A stretch of 64,000 nt of DNA from Leifsonia xyli (GTDB lineage Bacteria; Actinomycetota; Actinomycetes; Actinomycetales; Microbacteriaceae): contig QFQR01000006.1 of assembly GCA_003243275.1 (NCBI GenBank), positions 124,001-188,000 of the forward strand, given 5' to 3'. Below are positions 1 through 8,565 of the stretch, one piece after another. Both the position numbers and the translations under genes were made by a program. How positions within the stretch are numbered: the first letter of the stretch is position 1; every line of letters begins with the position of its first letter. The notes below the pieces were generated by a model, which had not been told where the DNA came from, ran no database searches, and saw only the letters and a list, made by a program, of their open reading frames with translations.

Positions 1-1
1 C

Positions 2-1177
2 GCAGGGGAGATCCTGATCGGCTACGGCTTCCGCGACGCGCTCTGGCCGGATGCGCCGAGCGCCGAATCGCTCGAGAACGGCGAGGTGGCCGTCGCGCTC
101 GTCTCGGGAGACGTGCACACCGTGTGGTCGAACCGGGCGCTGCTCGGTCGCGTCGGCCTGCCGGATGAGGCCTGGTGGCTCAAGGAGCAGGCGGCGTTCG
201 ACCTCAACGTGCGGCTCTCGGCAACCGACGAGGCGACGCTCGACGCCTGGGTCGCGGATGCGGCGCGTGCGGCATCCGCCCGCGGGGTGACGGGCGTCGT
301 CGACCTCGAGATGAGCGATGCGGTGGCCTCGTGGGGACGGCGGGTGGCCGCGGGGCTGCGCGCGCTGCGGGTGCGGGCAGGCGTCTACCCGGTCGACCTC
401 GACGCGGTGCGGGCGCGCGGGCTGCGCTCGGGCGACGCGATCCCCGGCACGGACGGGCTCGCCACCGTCGGCTGGTTCAAGCTCTTCACCGACGGCGCGC
501 TCAACTCCCGCACCGCCTGGTGCGTGGATCACTACCCGGACGGCGGTGCGGGCCTCCCGAGCTATGCGGATGCGGAGCTGCTCGCCCTCGCGCGCGAGGC
601 CCTCGCGGCGGGACTGGTTCCGACGATCCACGCGATCGGCGACCGTGCCGTCACGCAGGCGCTCGACACCTTCGCATCCCTCGCCGTGCCGGCCGCCGCG
701 GGCCTCGCGCCGCGCATCGAGCACGCTCAGCTCGTGCTGCCCGCCGACCTGCCGCGCTTCGCGGCGCTCGGCGTGCACGCGAGCGTGCAGCCGGAGCATG
801 CGATGGACGACCGCGACGTCGCCGACCACCACTGGGCGGGGCGCACCGCACGCGCCTTCCCGTATCGGGCGCTGCTCGAGGCGGGCGCGGTGCTCGAGTT
901 CGGCTCGGACGCGCCCGTCGCGCCGCTCGACCCGTGGGTCACCCTCGCCGCCGCCGTCACCCGCTCGCGCGACGGGCGCGCGCCGTGGCACCCGGAGCAG
1001 GCGCTCGCGCTGCCGGATGCGTTGCGCGCCTCCTGGGGCGGGGTGCGCGGGATCGAGGTGGGCGGGCTCGCCGACCTCGCGATCCTCGATGCCGACCCGC
1101 ACGCGACGGAGCCGGATGCGCTGCGCACGATGCCCGTGCACGGCACGGTCGTCGCGGGGCTGCTCGCGGGGGCGTAG
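2..1177 (+). CDS. Amidohydrolase, YtcJ-like (5' end outside window)
   Basis: C-terminal 391 residues of a metal-dependent amidohydrolase of the amidohydrolase_3/YtcJ group, enzymes that hydrolyse amide or formamide bonds; the substrate cannot be told. The frame is open to the window edge without a start. Relatives have about 530-550 residues, so roughly 150 N-terminal residues, including the first metal-binding His strand, are missing here. Visible landmarks are GDVHTVW (residues 36-42 of the visible part), DGALNSRTAW (family DGSLGSRTA), TIHAIGDRA with a probable metal His, IEHAQ, VQPEHAMDD, FGSDAPVAP with the probable catalytic Asp, and a C-terminal GGLADLAILD strand. It ends just before a repeat element. 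Confidence 0.85.
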   Translation, partial: AGEILIGYGFRDALWPDAPSAESLENGEVAVALVSGDVHTVWSNRALLGRVGLPDEAWWLKEQAAFDLNVRLSATDEATLDAWVADAARAASARGVTGVVDLEMSDAVASWGRRVAAGLRALRVRAGVYPVDLDAVRARGLRSGDAIPGTDGLATVGWFKLFTDGALNSRTAWCVDHYPDGGAGLPSYADAELLALAREALAAGLVPTIHAIGDRAVTQALDTFASLAVPAAAGLAPRIEHAQLVLPADLPRFAALGVHASVQPEHAMDDRDVADHHWAGRTARAFPYRALLEAGAVLEFGSDAPVAPLDPWVTLAAAVTRSRDGRAPWHPEQALALPDALRASWGGVRGIEVGGLADLAILDADPHATEPDALRTMPVHGTVVAGLLAGA

Positions 1178-1187
1178 TGCGGCGGCG

Positions 1188-1391
1188 GGTTTCGATACGC
1201 CGCTACGCGGCTACTCAACCAGCGGTATTGCGCCGCCGCCGCCGCACCCCGATCCCGCTGCTCGCGTAGCCGCGCGGCCCCGCTCCCCCGCTGGTTGAGT
1301 AGCCGCGCAGCCCCGCTCTCCCGCTGGTTGAGTAGCCGCGCAGCCCCGCTCTCCCGCTGGTTGAGTAGCCGCGTAGCGGCGTATCGAAACC
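1188..1391. repeat. Composite of family A palindromic repeats
   Basis: Two 38-bp copies of the family A element (1188-1225 and 1354-1391) form a perfect inverted pair about 128 bp apart. Each contains TTTCGATACGC, a short GC stem and GCTACTCAACCAGC or the complement. Between them are two more 33-bp half-units starting CCGCTGGTTGAGTAGC (1288, 1321) and a more decayed unit from about 1258. The same element recurs at 12926, 14867, 39770, 41074 and 63923. The layout resembles compound REP/BIME elements. No transposase gene is visible in the window. Confidence 0.85.
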
Positions 1392-1425
1392 ACGGGGGGC
1401 ACCGCCTGAGGGCGGTGCCCCCCGT
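1392..1425. terminator. Hairpin terminator after dps
   Basis: Perfect 15-bp stem (ACGGGGGGCACCGCC and its complement) with a TGAG loop, 21 bases beyond the dps stop codon on the minus strand and abutting the family A repeat. No clear T-tract is present, which is common in very GC-rich genomes. Confidence 0.6.
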
Positions 1426-1445
1426 ACGGTCGGTCCCGTGGAACC

Positions 1446-1937
1446 TCAGCTCGCGAGGTGCGCGAACAGGAACCAACGGTCCTTGTCGAGCCCCTTCGCG
1501 ATCTCGATCGCGATGTCCTGCGAGGCCAGGTCGAGCTCGTCGAGCTCGTCGACGGCGGTGCGCACGAGCTCGAGCGTCGCGTCGATCTGGGCGATCACGG
1601 CGGCGATGGTCGCATCCGACTGCGAGAAGCCGTCGGTGAGCGCCGGGGTGGTGGCCTTCGCGGCGACCGTCTGCACGCGCGCGTCGACGGGGAGCCCGAG
1701 GGCGACGATCCGCTCGGCGGCGAGGTCGGCCCAGTCCTGGGCGTGGTCGACGAGCACGTCGAGGAACTCGTGCACGCCGATGAAGTTGGCGCCGCGCACA
1801 TGCCAGTGCGCCTGCTTGCCGTCGATCGCGAGGGCCTGGAGGTTGATGACGACGGGGCTCAGGAACTGGGCGACGCCGGCGCTCGCGTCCGGGCTCAGGG
1901 AGGTGGTGGGGATCGTCGTGGTCTTGGTGTCGGTCAT
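1446..1937 (-). CDS. dps: Dps family DNA-protecting ferritin
   Basis: A 163-residue Dps/mini-ferritin: a dodecameric cytoplasmic protein that oxidises Fe(II) with peroxide, stores iron and shields DNA under starvation or oxidative stress. The diagnostic ferroxidase segment is present: KQAHWHVRG (residues about 41-49), then FIGVHEFLDVLVDHAQDWADLAAERI, giving the His, His, Asp and Glu ligands of the inter-subunit site. Length is normal (about 155-170). The start is an ATG preceded by GAAGGAGA. It is convergent with the preceding gene, separated by a hairpin, and lies just beyond the devR/devS pair. No DevR-like box is visible upstream, so membership in that regulon is unproven. Confidence 0.92.
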   Translation of the reverse strand: MTDTKTTTIPTTSLSPDASAGVAQFLSPVVINLQALAIDGKQAHWHVRGANFIGVHEFLDVLVDHAQDWADLAAERIVALGLPVDARVQTVAAKATTPALTDGFSQSDATIAAVIAQIDATLELVRTAVDELDELDLASQDIAIEIAKGLDKDRWFLFAHLAS

Positions 1938-2039
1938 CGTCTCGTCTCCTTCTCGGCCGGTGTTGCGGCCTTCGTCGAATTCAACGGTACTCAGCCTCGT
2001 GCATTCCGCAACGAAGATGAGGCTGTCCTGACCGCGTTC

Positions 2040-2660
2040 TCAGCCTCGGTGCTCGAGGCGGTACACGGCCGCCTGCGTGCGTCGTTCCATGCCGAGCTTC
2101 GCGAGCAGTCCCGAGACGTAGTTCTTGACGGTCTTCTCGGCGAGCCCCAGCCGTTCCCCGATCTGCCGGTTGGTGAGCCCTTCCGTGATGAGGTCGAGCA
2201 CTTGCCGTTCGCGCAGGGTCAGCTCGGGCTCGTCGCCCCTGGGCGCCGCGAACGATTCCGCGATCCGCTCCGACACCTGCGCCGAGAGCAGCGTGCCGCC
2301 CGCGGCGACCTTGCGCACACCCTCGATGAGACCCCGCGCCCTGATCTCCTTCAGCACGTAGCCGGACGCCCCCGCGAGCACCGCGGAACGGCTCGCCTCG
2401 TCGTCGTCGTAGGCGGTGAGCATGAGGCAGCGCACCTCGGGCAGGGCCGAGCGGATCGCGCGGCACAGCTCGATGCCGTCGCCGTCGGGCAGGCGCACGT
2501 CGAGCACCACGACATCCGGCTTCACGACCTCGATCTTGGCGAGGGTGCCGCGCACCTGGCCCGCCTCGCCCACCACCTGGAGGTCGCGTTCGGCGTCGAT
2601 GAGGTCGGCGATGCCGCGCCGAACGATCTCGTGGTCGTCGACGAGGAAGACGCGGGTCAC
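2040..2660 (-). CDS. devR: DevR/DosR-like NarL-family response regulator
   Basis: A 206-residue response regulator: receiver domain with DD at residues 8-9, phospho-acceptor Asp54 in VVVLDVRLPDG, and the conserved Lys in GYVLKEI, followed by a LuxR/NarL helix-turn-helix. The recognition segment AEKTVKNYVSGLLAKLGMER is very close to that of mycobacterial DosR/DevR, including the Lys/Asn residues that contact the GGGAC half-site. The GTG at 2660 is chosen because it overlaps the kinase stop by 4 bases (GTGA); an in-frame ATG 42 bases upstream lies inside the kinase and would add 14 unusual residues. Three DosR-like boxes lie nearby at 4342, 8566 and 8599. Orthology to DosR is inferred. Confidence 0.9.
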   Translation of the reverse strand: MTRVFLVDDHEIVRRGIADLIDAERDLQVVGEAGQVRGTLAKIEVVKPDVVVLDVRLPDGDGIELCRAIRSALPEVRCLMLTAYDDDEASRSAVLAGASGYVLKEIRARGLIEGVRKVAAGGTLLSAQVSERIAESFAAPRGDEPELTLRERQVLDLITEGLTNRQIGERLGLAEKTVKNYVSGLLAKLGMERRTQAAVYRLEHRG

Positions 2661-4294
2661 AGCGGGGCCTTTCGGGATGCGGTGGAGACGGATGCCGTCC
2701 AATGCGCGCGGGTGCCGCCCGTCGGCCGGGCGACCAACTCGAAGCTACCGTCTCGACGCCGGGCACGCTCCTCCAGGTTGCGGGTGCCGGATGCGCGGCG
2801 TGCTCCCGCGGGGAGCCCGACGCCGTCGTCGTCGACCGTCACCGTGACGGTGTCGTCGTCGACCGTGACGGAGACCTCGACCCTTTCGGCGTCGGCGTGC
2901 CGGGCGGCGTTGGCGAGGCATTCCCGCACGACGGCGACGACGTCGTCGGCGAGGGCTCCCCGCACGAGCAGGTCGACGGTGCCGGCGAAGGTCACGAGCG
3001 GTGGGTTGCGCAGCCCGGGGGCGGCATCCGAGGCCACGTCGAGCAGTCGGTAGCGCAGCCCCCCGTCCGAGCCCGCGCGGGGCGCGAGCGCGAAGATCGC
3101 GGTGCGGATCTCGCTGATGGCCGCGTCGATCGCGTCGATCTGGGTGCCGATCGCCTCGGCCGCCTCGGGTGTGCGCGCGGCGACCGACTGCAGCGCGAGT
3201 CCCGTGCCGAAGAGTCGCTGGATGACGTGGTCGTGCAGGTCGCGCGCGATGCGGGAGCGATCCTCGGCGAGCACGAGCCGCTGGCGGTCGGCGCGGCCCC
3301 TGGTCAGCTCGATCGCGATGCCCGCCTGGAGTGCGAACTCGGCGGCCATGGTGCGTTCCGCATCCGTGAACCGCGAGGTCTCGGCGCGCCGGTAGACGCT
3401 GAGGGCTCCGAGCACGTGCTCGTCGGCGCGCACCGGCAGCGCCATGGCGGCGCTCGGGCCGGGGCGCAGCACCGACTCGCCCGGCTCGTCGGTGTCGGTC
3501 GAGGCGATCGCCCCGGTCGCGATGGCGCGACCCGAGAGCGTGCCCTCCGCCGGGTAGCGGCGGCCGACGAGCTCGTCGGCGCCGACCCCCCGTGCCGTGT
3601 CGACGCGCAGCATGGCCGTGCCGTCGTCGACGCCGTCGGCGACGATCACGCACACGAGCTCGCTCTCGATCACCGAGGCGACCCGCTCGGCGAGCACCGC
3701 GAGGATGTCGACGGTGTCCTCCGAGAGCAGCGCCGCGGTCACCTCCGCGAGCGCCGTCGACCACCGTTCGCGGCGCACCTGCTCGTCGAACAGCCGTGCG
3801 TTCTCGATCGCGATCGCGGCGATAGCGGCGAGCGAGCCGACGAGGCGCTGATCCTCGGCCGAGAACTCGGGTCCGCCGTGCCGGTTGGTGAGGTAGAGGT
3901 TGCCGAAGACACTGTCGCGGATGCGGATCGGCACCCCGAGGAAGGCGTCCATGTGCGGGTGGTGGGCGGGGAAGCCGACCGAGCGCGGGTCGTCGGCGAG
4001 GTGGGGGAGGCGGATCGGCTCACCCGTGTCGATGACGGCGCCGAGCAGCCCGTGGCCGTGCGGGAGGTCGCCGACCGCGGCGACCTCGGGGGGCGCCATG
4101 CCGACGTGCACGAAGCGCTCGAGGGTGCCGTCGGATGCGATGACCCCGAGCGCCCCCCAGCGGGCCGAGACGAGCTCGACGGCCGCCTCGATGATGCGCT
4201 CGAGAACCTGGTCGAGCTCGAGTTCGCCGATCACCTGCGGCACGACCTCGAGCAGGCGGTGCAGTCGGGGTTCGTCGGCGACAGGGTCGGGCAT
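2657..4294 (-). CDS. devS: DevS/DosS-like GAF sensor histidine kinase
   Basis: A 545-residue soluble kinase that should phosphorylate the overlapping regulator. Order: GAF 1 (about 20-165), GAF 2 (about 185-335), HisKA_3 with the phospho-acceptor His354 in ARDLHDHVIQRL, and a HATPase domain with ECLANAARHADA (N box) and VDDDGVGLP (G1 box). There is no transmembrane segment. GAF 1 carries FPAHHPHMDAFLGVPIRIRD and VFGNLYLTN, the pattern of DosS/DosT GAF-A domains that bind haem and sense O2, NO and CO; haem binding here is inference. It is divergent from the universal stress gene, with a DosR-like box between them. Confidence 0.9.
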   Translation of the reverse strand: MPDPVADEPRLHRLLEVVPQVIGELELDQVLERIIEAAVELVSARWGALGVIASDGTLERFVHVGMAPPEVAAVGDLPHGHGLLGAVIDTGEPIRLPHLADDPRSVGFPAHHPHMDAFLGVPIRIRDSVFGNLYLTNRHGGPEFSAEDQRLVGSLAAIAAIAIENARLFDEQVRRERWSTALAEVTAALLSEDTVDILAVLAERVASVIESELVCVIVADGVDDGTAMLRVDTARGVGADELVGRRYPAEGTLSGRAIATGAIASTDTDEPGESVLRPGPSAAMALPVRADEHVLGALSVYRRAETSRFTDAERTMAAEFALQAGIAIELTRGRADRQRLVLAEDRSRIARDLHDHVIQRLFGTGLALQSVAARTPEAAEAIGTQIDAIDAAISEIRTAIFALAPRAGSDGGLRYRLLDVASDAAPGLRNPPLVTFAGTVDLLVRGALADDVVAVVRECLANAARHADAERVEVSVTVDDDTVTVTVDDDGVGLPAGARRASGTRNLEERARRRDGSFELVARPTGGTRAHWTASVSTASRKAPL

Positions 4295-4341
4295 GGTTCC
4301 AGTTTCTCAGGCTCGCGGCAGCCCCACGTGCTCCGCGTCGC

Positions 4342-4355
4342 GGGACCTTGGGCCC
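4342..4355. promoter_or_regulatory. DevR/DosR-like box 1 (devS/usp gap)
   Basis: GGGACCTTGGGCCC in the 96-bp divergent gap between devS and the universal stress gene. It matches the mycobacterial DosR core GGGACTTNNGNCCC at all fixed positions but one (C for T at position 6). The identical sequence recurs at 8599 and a one-base variant at 8566. Confidence 0.65.
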
Positions 4356-4390
4356 GTGTTCGGTGCGCATCCGGATGCGAGCCTCGAGGG

Positions 4391-5233
4391 GTGACTTCCC
4401 GCTACGTCGTCGGCGTCGATGGCTCCGAGCCGTCGGCGACCGCTCTCGCCTGGGCGGTGCGGCACGCTCGCCGCGACGGTGCCCGTCTCGCGCTCGTGCA
4501 TGTGGCCGACCCGGATCAGACGATGCACGGGCTCGCGCTTCTGGACGAGGCGGAGACCGCGGGGGAGCGGCTGCTCGCCGAGACGGCGGGCGGCATCCGC
4601 TCCCGGCATCCGGAGCTGGAGGTGTCGACCGAGCTGCTGAGCGGGGTGCCGGTGTGGACGATCGCCGAGTGGGCCGAGCCGGAGGACACGGTCGTCGTCG
4701 GCACCGGCAAGACGGGCTACGTGTCGGGTCGCGTGCTCGGGTCGCGCAGCGTGCAGTTCGCGCTGGCTGCGCCCGGGGATGTCGCGGTGGTGCCGGTGTT
4801 CGATCCGCGGTTCCGCGAGGGTGTGGTGGCGGGCGTCGACCGGGCCTCGACGGCGGCGCTCATCGGCGCGCGGGCGGCGCGTGAGGCGGCGGAACGCGGC
4901 ACGCGGCTGACGCTCGTGCATGCCGTGCCTGCGCACCTCGCATCCCTGTCGCGCAGTGAGGGGGAGAGCCCGCTCGCGCTCGCGGCGGAGGCCGCGCTCG
5001 CCGTGGAGGGGATGCTGGAGATCCGCTCGCGGCTCTCCACCCGGCCGCCGGCGGAGGCGCTGCTCGACGCCTCCCGCGGCTGCGCGCTGCTCGTGGTGGG
5101 CCCGGGCGCTGCCCCACGCCTGCCCTTCGCGACGGCGCCGGGCGCTCCGAGCCGGGCACCCCTCGGCACGACCCTCAACGCGGTGCTGCTGAATGCCAAC
5201 TCACCCGTGCTCGTCGCACGCCTCCCTCGCTGA
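4391..5233 (+). CDS. Tandem-domain universal stress protein
   Basis: A 280-residue protein with two Usp domains, each beginning with a beta strand and a conserved Asp: YVVGVDGSEPSATALAWAV (residues 5-23) and VVAGVDRASTAALIGARAA (about 145). The first domain has a glycine-rich GTGKTG...VLGSRS segment comparable to the ATP-binding loop of nucleotide-binding Usps. Tandem Usps of this kind are typical members of DosR regulons. The GTG at 4391 is preceded by GAGGGG, and the Usp fold begins four residues later, so little sequence is missing. The stop codon is the first three bases of the left arm of a 57-bp palindrome. Confidence 0.9.
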   Translation: MTSRYVVGVDGSEPSATALAWAVRHARRDGARLALVHVADPDQTMHGLALLDEAETAGERLLAETAGGIRSRHPELEVSTELLSGVPVWTIAEWAEPEDTVVVGTGKTGYVSGRVLGSRSVQFALAAPGDVAVVPVFDPRFREGVVAGVDRASTAALIGARAAREAAERGTRLTLVHAVPAHLASLSRSEGESPLALAAEAALAVEGMLEIRSRLSTRPPAEALLDASRGCALLVVGPGAAPRLPFATAPGAPSRAPLGTTLNAVLLNANSPVLVARLPR

Positions 5234-5288
5234 GTGGTCGGTTTCTGGCCTCAAACCGCCGGTTTGAGGCCAGAAACCGACCACTCAG
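5230..5288. repeat. Perfect 59-bp hairpin palindrome at the usp stop codon
   Basis: Arms of 29 bp (5230-5258 and 5260-5288) are perfectly complementary around a single unpaired C. The left arm includes the TGA stop of the universal stress gene; the other side faces the end of ackA, so it may act as a bidirectional terminator for the two convergent genes. It shares no obvious sequence with families A or B. Confidence 0.8.
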
Positions 5289-5316
5289 GGGCTGTGGGCG
5301 CGAGCCCCGCAGCGGC

Positions 5317-6444
5317 TCAGCGGGCGGCGGCGCGGGTCTCGCGCGCGATCTCGAGTTCCTCGTTGGTGGGCACCACGAGCACGGCGGCGGGTGAGCCCTC
5401 GGGCGAGATGAACCGCGGATCGGGGGAGCGGATCGCGTTCCGGGCCGGGTCGACCGCGAGCCCGAGGAAGCCGAGGCCGGCGACCGCGCGACGCCGCACG
5501 ACCTCCGAGTTCTCCCCGACGCCCGCCGTGAACACGAGCGCATCGATCCCGCCGAGCACGGCCGCGTAGGCGCCGATGTAGTGCCGCAGCCGGTGCACGT
5601 ACACGTCGAGCGCGTGACCGGCCGGGGCCTCGCCCGCCTCGGCGGCGTCGACGATCTCCCGCATGTCGCTGCGACCGGCGAGCCCCAGAAGCCCCGAGCG
5701 CTTGTTGAGCAGCTCGTCGAGCTGGGCGATCGTGAAACCGTGCTCGCGCGCCAGATAGAGCGGGATCGCGGGGTCGATGTCGCCCGAGCGGGTGCCCATC
5801 ACGAGCCCCTCGAGCGGCGTCATCCCCATCGAGGTGTCGACCGAGCGGCCCCCCTGGATCGCGGTGGCGGAGGCCCCGTTGCCGAGATGCAGCACGACGA
5901 GCTTGAGCTCGGGGTCGCCCACCCGGCTGAGGGTCTCGGCGGCGACCCGCGACACGTAGCGGTAGGAGGTGCCGTGGAAGCCGAAGCGCCGGATGCGGGT
6001 GCGCGCCGCGACCTCGGCGTCGATCGCGTAGTCGCGGGAGGCGGGCGTGATGGTGGCGTGGAACGCCGTGTCGAACACCGCGACGTGCGGCAGCTCGGGC
6101 AGGGCGGCTCGGGCCGCGCGGATGCCGGCGAGCCCCGGCGGGTTGTGGAGCGGCGCGAGGTCGGCGAGCGCCTCGATCTCGCGCTCCACCCCGTCGTCGA
6201 TGAGCGTCGCCTGCACGAAGCGGGTGCCGCCGTGCACGACGCGGTGCCCGACGGCGTCGATCGGCACGCCCGAGAGCTCGGCGAGCACCACCGCGAGGGC
6301 GGCCGCGTGATCCGGCGTGCCGGAGCCGGGCACCCCGATCCGCTCGACGAGCCCCGAGGCGAACACTTCGCCCGTCTCGACCTCGAGCACCTGGTACTTG
6401 ATCGAGCTCGACCCGACGTTGAGCACGAAGACGTTGCGGATCAC
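5317..6444 (-). CDS. ackA: Acetate kinase
   Basis: A 375-residue ASKHA-fold kinase interconverting acetate plus ATP with acetyl phosphate plus ADP. Motifs: NVGSSSIKYQVLE (residues 9-21, acetate kinase signature 1), HRVVHGGTRF (substrate Arg), VAVFDTAFHATITP (catalytic Asp and His), RRFGFHGTSYRYV (signature 2), HLGNGASATAI (phosphate loop) and FTAGVGENSEVVR. Slightly shorter than the E. coli enzyme (400). Its ATG overlaps the pta stop by 4 bases, so the two are translationally coupled. Together they make ATP from acetyl-CoA when respiration is limited, which suits the DevR-like boxes upstream of pta. Confidence 0.97.
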   Translation of the reverse strand: MIRNVFVLNVGSSSIKYQVLEVETGEVFASGLVERIGVPGSGTPDHAAALAVVLAELSGVPIDAVGHRVVHGGTRFVQATLIDDGVEREIEALADLAPLHNPPGLAGIRAARAALPELPHVAVFDTAFHATITPASRDYAIDAEVAARTRIRRFGFHGTSYRYVSRVAAETLSRVGDPELKLVVLHLGNGASATAIQGGRSVDTSMGMTPLEGLVMGTRSGDIDPAIPLYLAREHGFTIAQLDELLNKRSGLLGLAGRSDMREIVDAAEAGEAPAGHALDVYVHRLRHYIGAYAAVLGGIDALVFTAGVGENSEVVRRRAVAGLGFLGLAVDPARNAIRSPDPRFISPEGSPAAVLVVPTNEELEIARETRAAAR

Positions 6445-8528
6445 TGCTGCCCCTCTGCCTGGATCGCCGTGATGGCGATCGTGTTGACGATGTCGCGCAC
6501 GAGCGCCCCGCGCGAGAGGTCGTTGATGGGTTTCGCGAGCCCCTGCAGCACCGGGCCGATCGCGACGGCACCCGCGGAGCGCTGCACGGCCTTATAGGTG
6601 TTGTTGCCCGTGTTGAGGTCGGGGAAGACGAACACGGTGGCGCGCCCGGCAACCTCCGAGCCCGGCATCTTGGAGGCGCCGACGGTCGGATCGGCCGCCG
6701 CGTCGTACTGGATCGGCCCGGCCACCGGCAGCTCGGGGGCGCGTTCCCGCACGAGCGCGGTCGCGGCGCGCACCCGATCCACCTCGGCGCCCGAGCCGGA
6801 CTCGCCGGTCGAGTAGGAGAGCATCGCGACGCGCGGCTCGATGCCGAACTGCCGAGCCGTCGCCGCGGAGGAGATGGCGATGTCGGCGAGCTGTTCGACG
6901 GTCGGCAAGGGGATGACGGCGCAGTCGCCGTAGACGAGCACCCGGTCGGCGAGCGCCATCAGGAACACGCTCGACACCACCGAGACCCCCGGCGCCGTCT
7001 TCACGATCTCGAACGCGGGACGGATGGTGTGCGCCGTGGTGTGCTTCGCCCCCGACACCATTCCGTCGGCGAGCCCGAGATGCACCATCATCGTGCCGAA
7101 GTACGACACATCCGTCACCGTGTCGGCCGCGAGCTCGGGCGAGACGCCCTTGTGGGCGCGCAGCCGCGCGTACTCTTTGGCGAAGCGGGCGTGCAGCTCG
7201 GGGTCGGTCGTGGCGAGGATCTGCGTGTCGCCGAGGTCGAGGCCGAGGGCCGCGGCACGGGAGCGCACGGCATCCGGGTCGCCGAGGATCGTGAGGCGCG
7301 CGATGCGCCGCGCCACGACGATCGCGGCCGCCTGCAGGATGCGGTCGTCGTCGCCCTCCGGCAGCACGATGTGCGTGGCGGCGGCACGGGCACGCAGGGC
7401 GAGGGTGTGCTCGAAGCGGATGGGCGTCATGACGCCGCCCGAGGTCGGCAGGCTCAGCACCCGGACGAGCTCGCTCGCGTCGACATGCTCCGAGAACAGG
7501 GCCACCGCCCGCGCGTGCTTCGCGGGCGAGTCGGCGGCGAGCCGGCTGCGGGCGTGGGTGATGCGCACCGCGGTGTCGAAGGTCGAGTGCGGTGTCGAGG
7601 CGATCGGCAGCGGGGTGCCGAGCCCGTCGATGAGTTTCGCGATCGCCGGGTCGATGTCGAAGCCGCCGTTGAGGATGATGCCGGTGAGCACCGGGAAGGT
7701 CTGCGAGAGCTGTGCGGCGACGGTTCCGATGAGCGCCTCGGAACGGTCGCCGGGCACCACGACGATCCCGCCCGGGATGAGCCGGGGAAGGATGTTCGGC
7801 AGGCTCATCGCGGCGATCGTGGTGCCCATCACCGGCCGGTCGAGGCCCGTCTCGTCGCCGCGCACCAGGTGGGCGTCGGCCGCCGCGAGCACGGTGCGCA
7901 GCAGGGGGGCTTCGAGCACCGGATCCTCGGCGATGGCCCAGGCGGGCAGGCCGGTCGCCTTCGCGACGCGCGAGGCGACCTCGTCGACGCTCTCGGCATC
8001 CGCGCGGTTGACGATCACCGCGAGCACCTCGGCGTGCTCCTCGCGCAGCTCGTCGAGGGCGATGCGGGCGATCTCGGCGCACTGCTTGGGGGTGCGTCGC
8101 TCCTCGCCCTCCGGGCTGTGGCCGCCCGTGACGAGCACGACGGGGGCGGCGAGGTTGGCGGCGATGCGGCCGTTGACGGAGAGCTCCGTGGGGGTGCCGA
8201 CGTCGGTGTAGTCGGAGCCGAGGATGAGCACGGCGTCGCACCGCTCCTCGACCTCGGCGAAGCGCTCCACGATCGTGGCGAGCGCGGCATCCGGGTTCTC
8301 GTGCAGCGCGTCGTAGTCGACGCCGACGCAGTCCTCGTAGCTCTGGCCGGCGCTCGCGTGCGCGACGAGCAGCTCGAGGATGAAGTCGCGGTCGACGTCG
8401 GCACGCACGATGGGGCGGAACACCCCGACGCGAGGCACGGATGCGGTGAGGGTCTCGAGGAGCCCCACCGCGACGGTCGACTTGCCGGTGCGCCCTTCGG
8501 CGCTCGTCAGATAGATGCGGGTCGCCAC
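6441..8528 (-). CDS. pta: Phosphate acetyltransferase (three-domain type)
   Basis: A 695-residue Pta converting acetyl-CoA and phosphate to acetyl phosphate and CoA. The N-terminal BioD-like domain starts TSAEGRTGKSTVAVGLLE (residues 8-25, degenerate P-loop); a DRTGG-type regulatory domain occupies about 215-330; the catalytic PTA domain fills about 365-690, with LPEGDDDRILQAA near its start and PVAGPIQYDAA, PDLNTGNNTYKAVQR and IGPVLQGLAKPINDLSRG near its end. Length matches the long form (E. coli 714). The start is GTG at 8528. Two DevR-like boxes lie 38 and 71 bases upstream, shared with the divergent cydA. Confidence 0.96.
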   Translation of the reverse strand: MATRIYLTSAEGRTGKSTVAVGLLETLTASVPRVGVFRPIVRADVDRDFILELLVAHASAGQSYEDCVGVDYDALHENPDAALATIVERFAEVEERCDAVLILGSDYTDVGTPTELSVNGRIAANLAAPVVLVTGGHSPEGEERRTPKQCAEIARIALDELREEHAEVLAVIVNRADAESVDEVASRVAKATGLPAWAIAEDPVLEAPLLRTVLAAADAHLVRGDETGLDRPVMGTTIAAMSLPNILPRLIPGGIVVVPGDRSEALIGTVAAQLSQTFPVLTGIILNGGFDIDPAIAKLIDGLGTPLPIASTPHSTFDTAVRITHARSRLAADSPAKHARAVALFSEHVDASELVRVLSLPTSGGVMTPIRFEHTLALRARAAATHIVLPEGDDDRILQAAAIVVARRIARLTILGDPDAVRSRAAALGLDLGDTQILATTDPELHARFAKEYARLRAHKGVSPELAADTVTDVSYFGTMMVHLGLADGMVSGAKHTTAHTIRPAFEIVKTAPGVSVVSSVFLMALADRVLVYGDCAVIPLPTVEQLADIAISSAATARQFGIEPRVAMLSYSTGESGSGAEVDRVRAATALVRERAPELPVAGPIQYDAAADPTVGASKMPGSEVAGRATVFVFPDLNTGNNTYKAVQRSAGAVAIGPVLQGLAKPINDLSRGALVRDIVNTIAITAIQAEGQQ

Positions 8529-8565
8529 ATCTGCTCACGCTACGCGAGCTCGGTGACGTGTAGCT

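Noticed and set aside
1258..1391. Tandem 33-bp units considered as a CRISPR array
   Set aside because: The units are contiguous with no unique spacers, the sequence is palindromic, it occurs elsewhere singly, and no cas genes are near.
1938..2039. DevR-like box upstream of dps
   Set aside because: No GGGAC...CCC dyad is present in the gap, so dps was not included as a supported regulon member.
2661..2702. Upstream ATG for the DevR-like regulator
   Set aside because: It would add 14 residues (MDGIRLHRIPKGPA) inside the kinase gene. The GTG in the GTGA overlap starts directly at the conserved VFLVDDHE strand.
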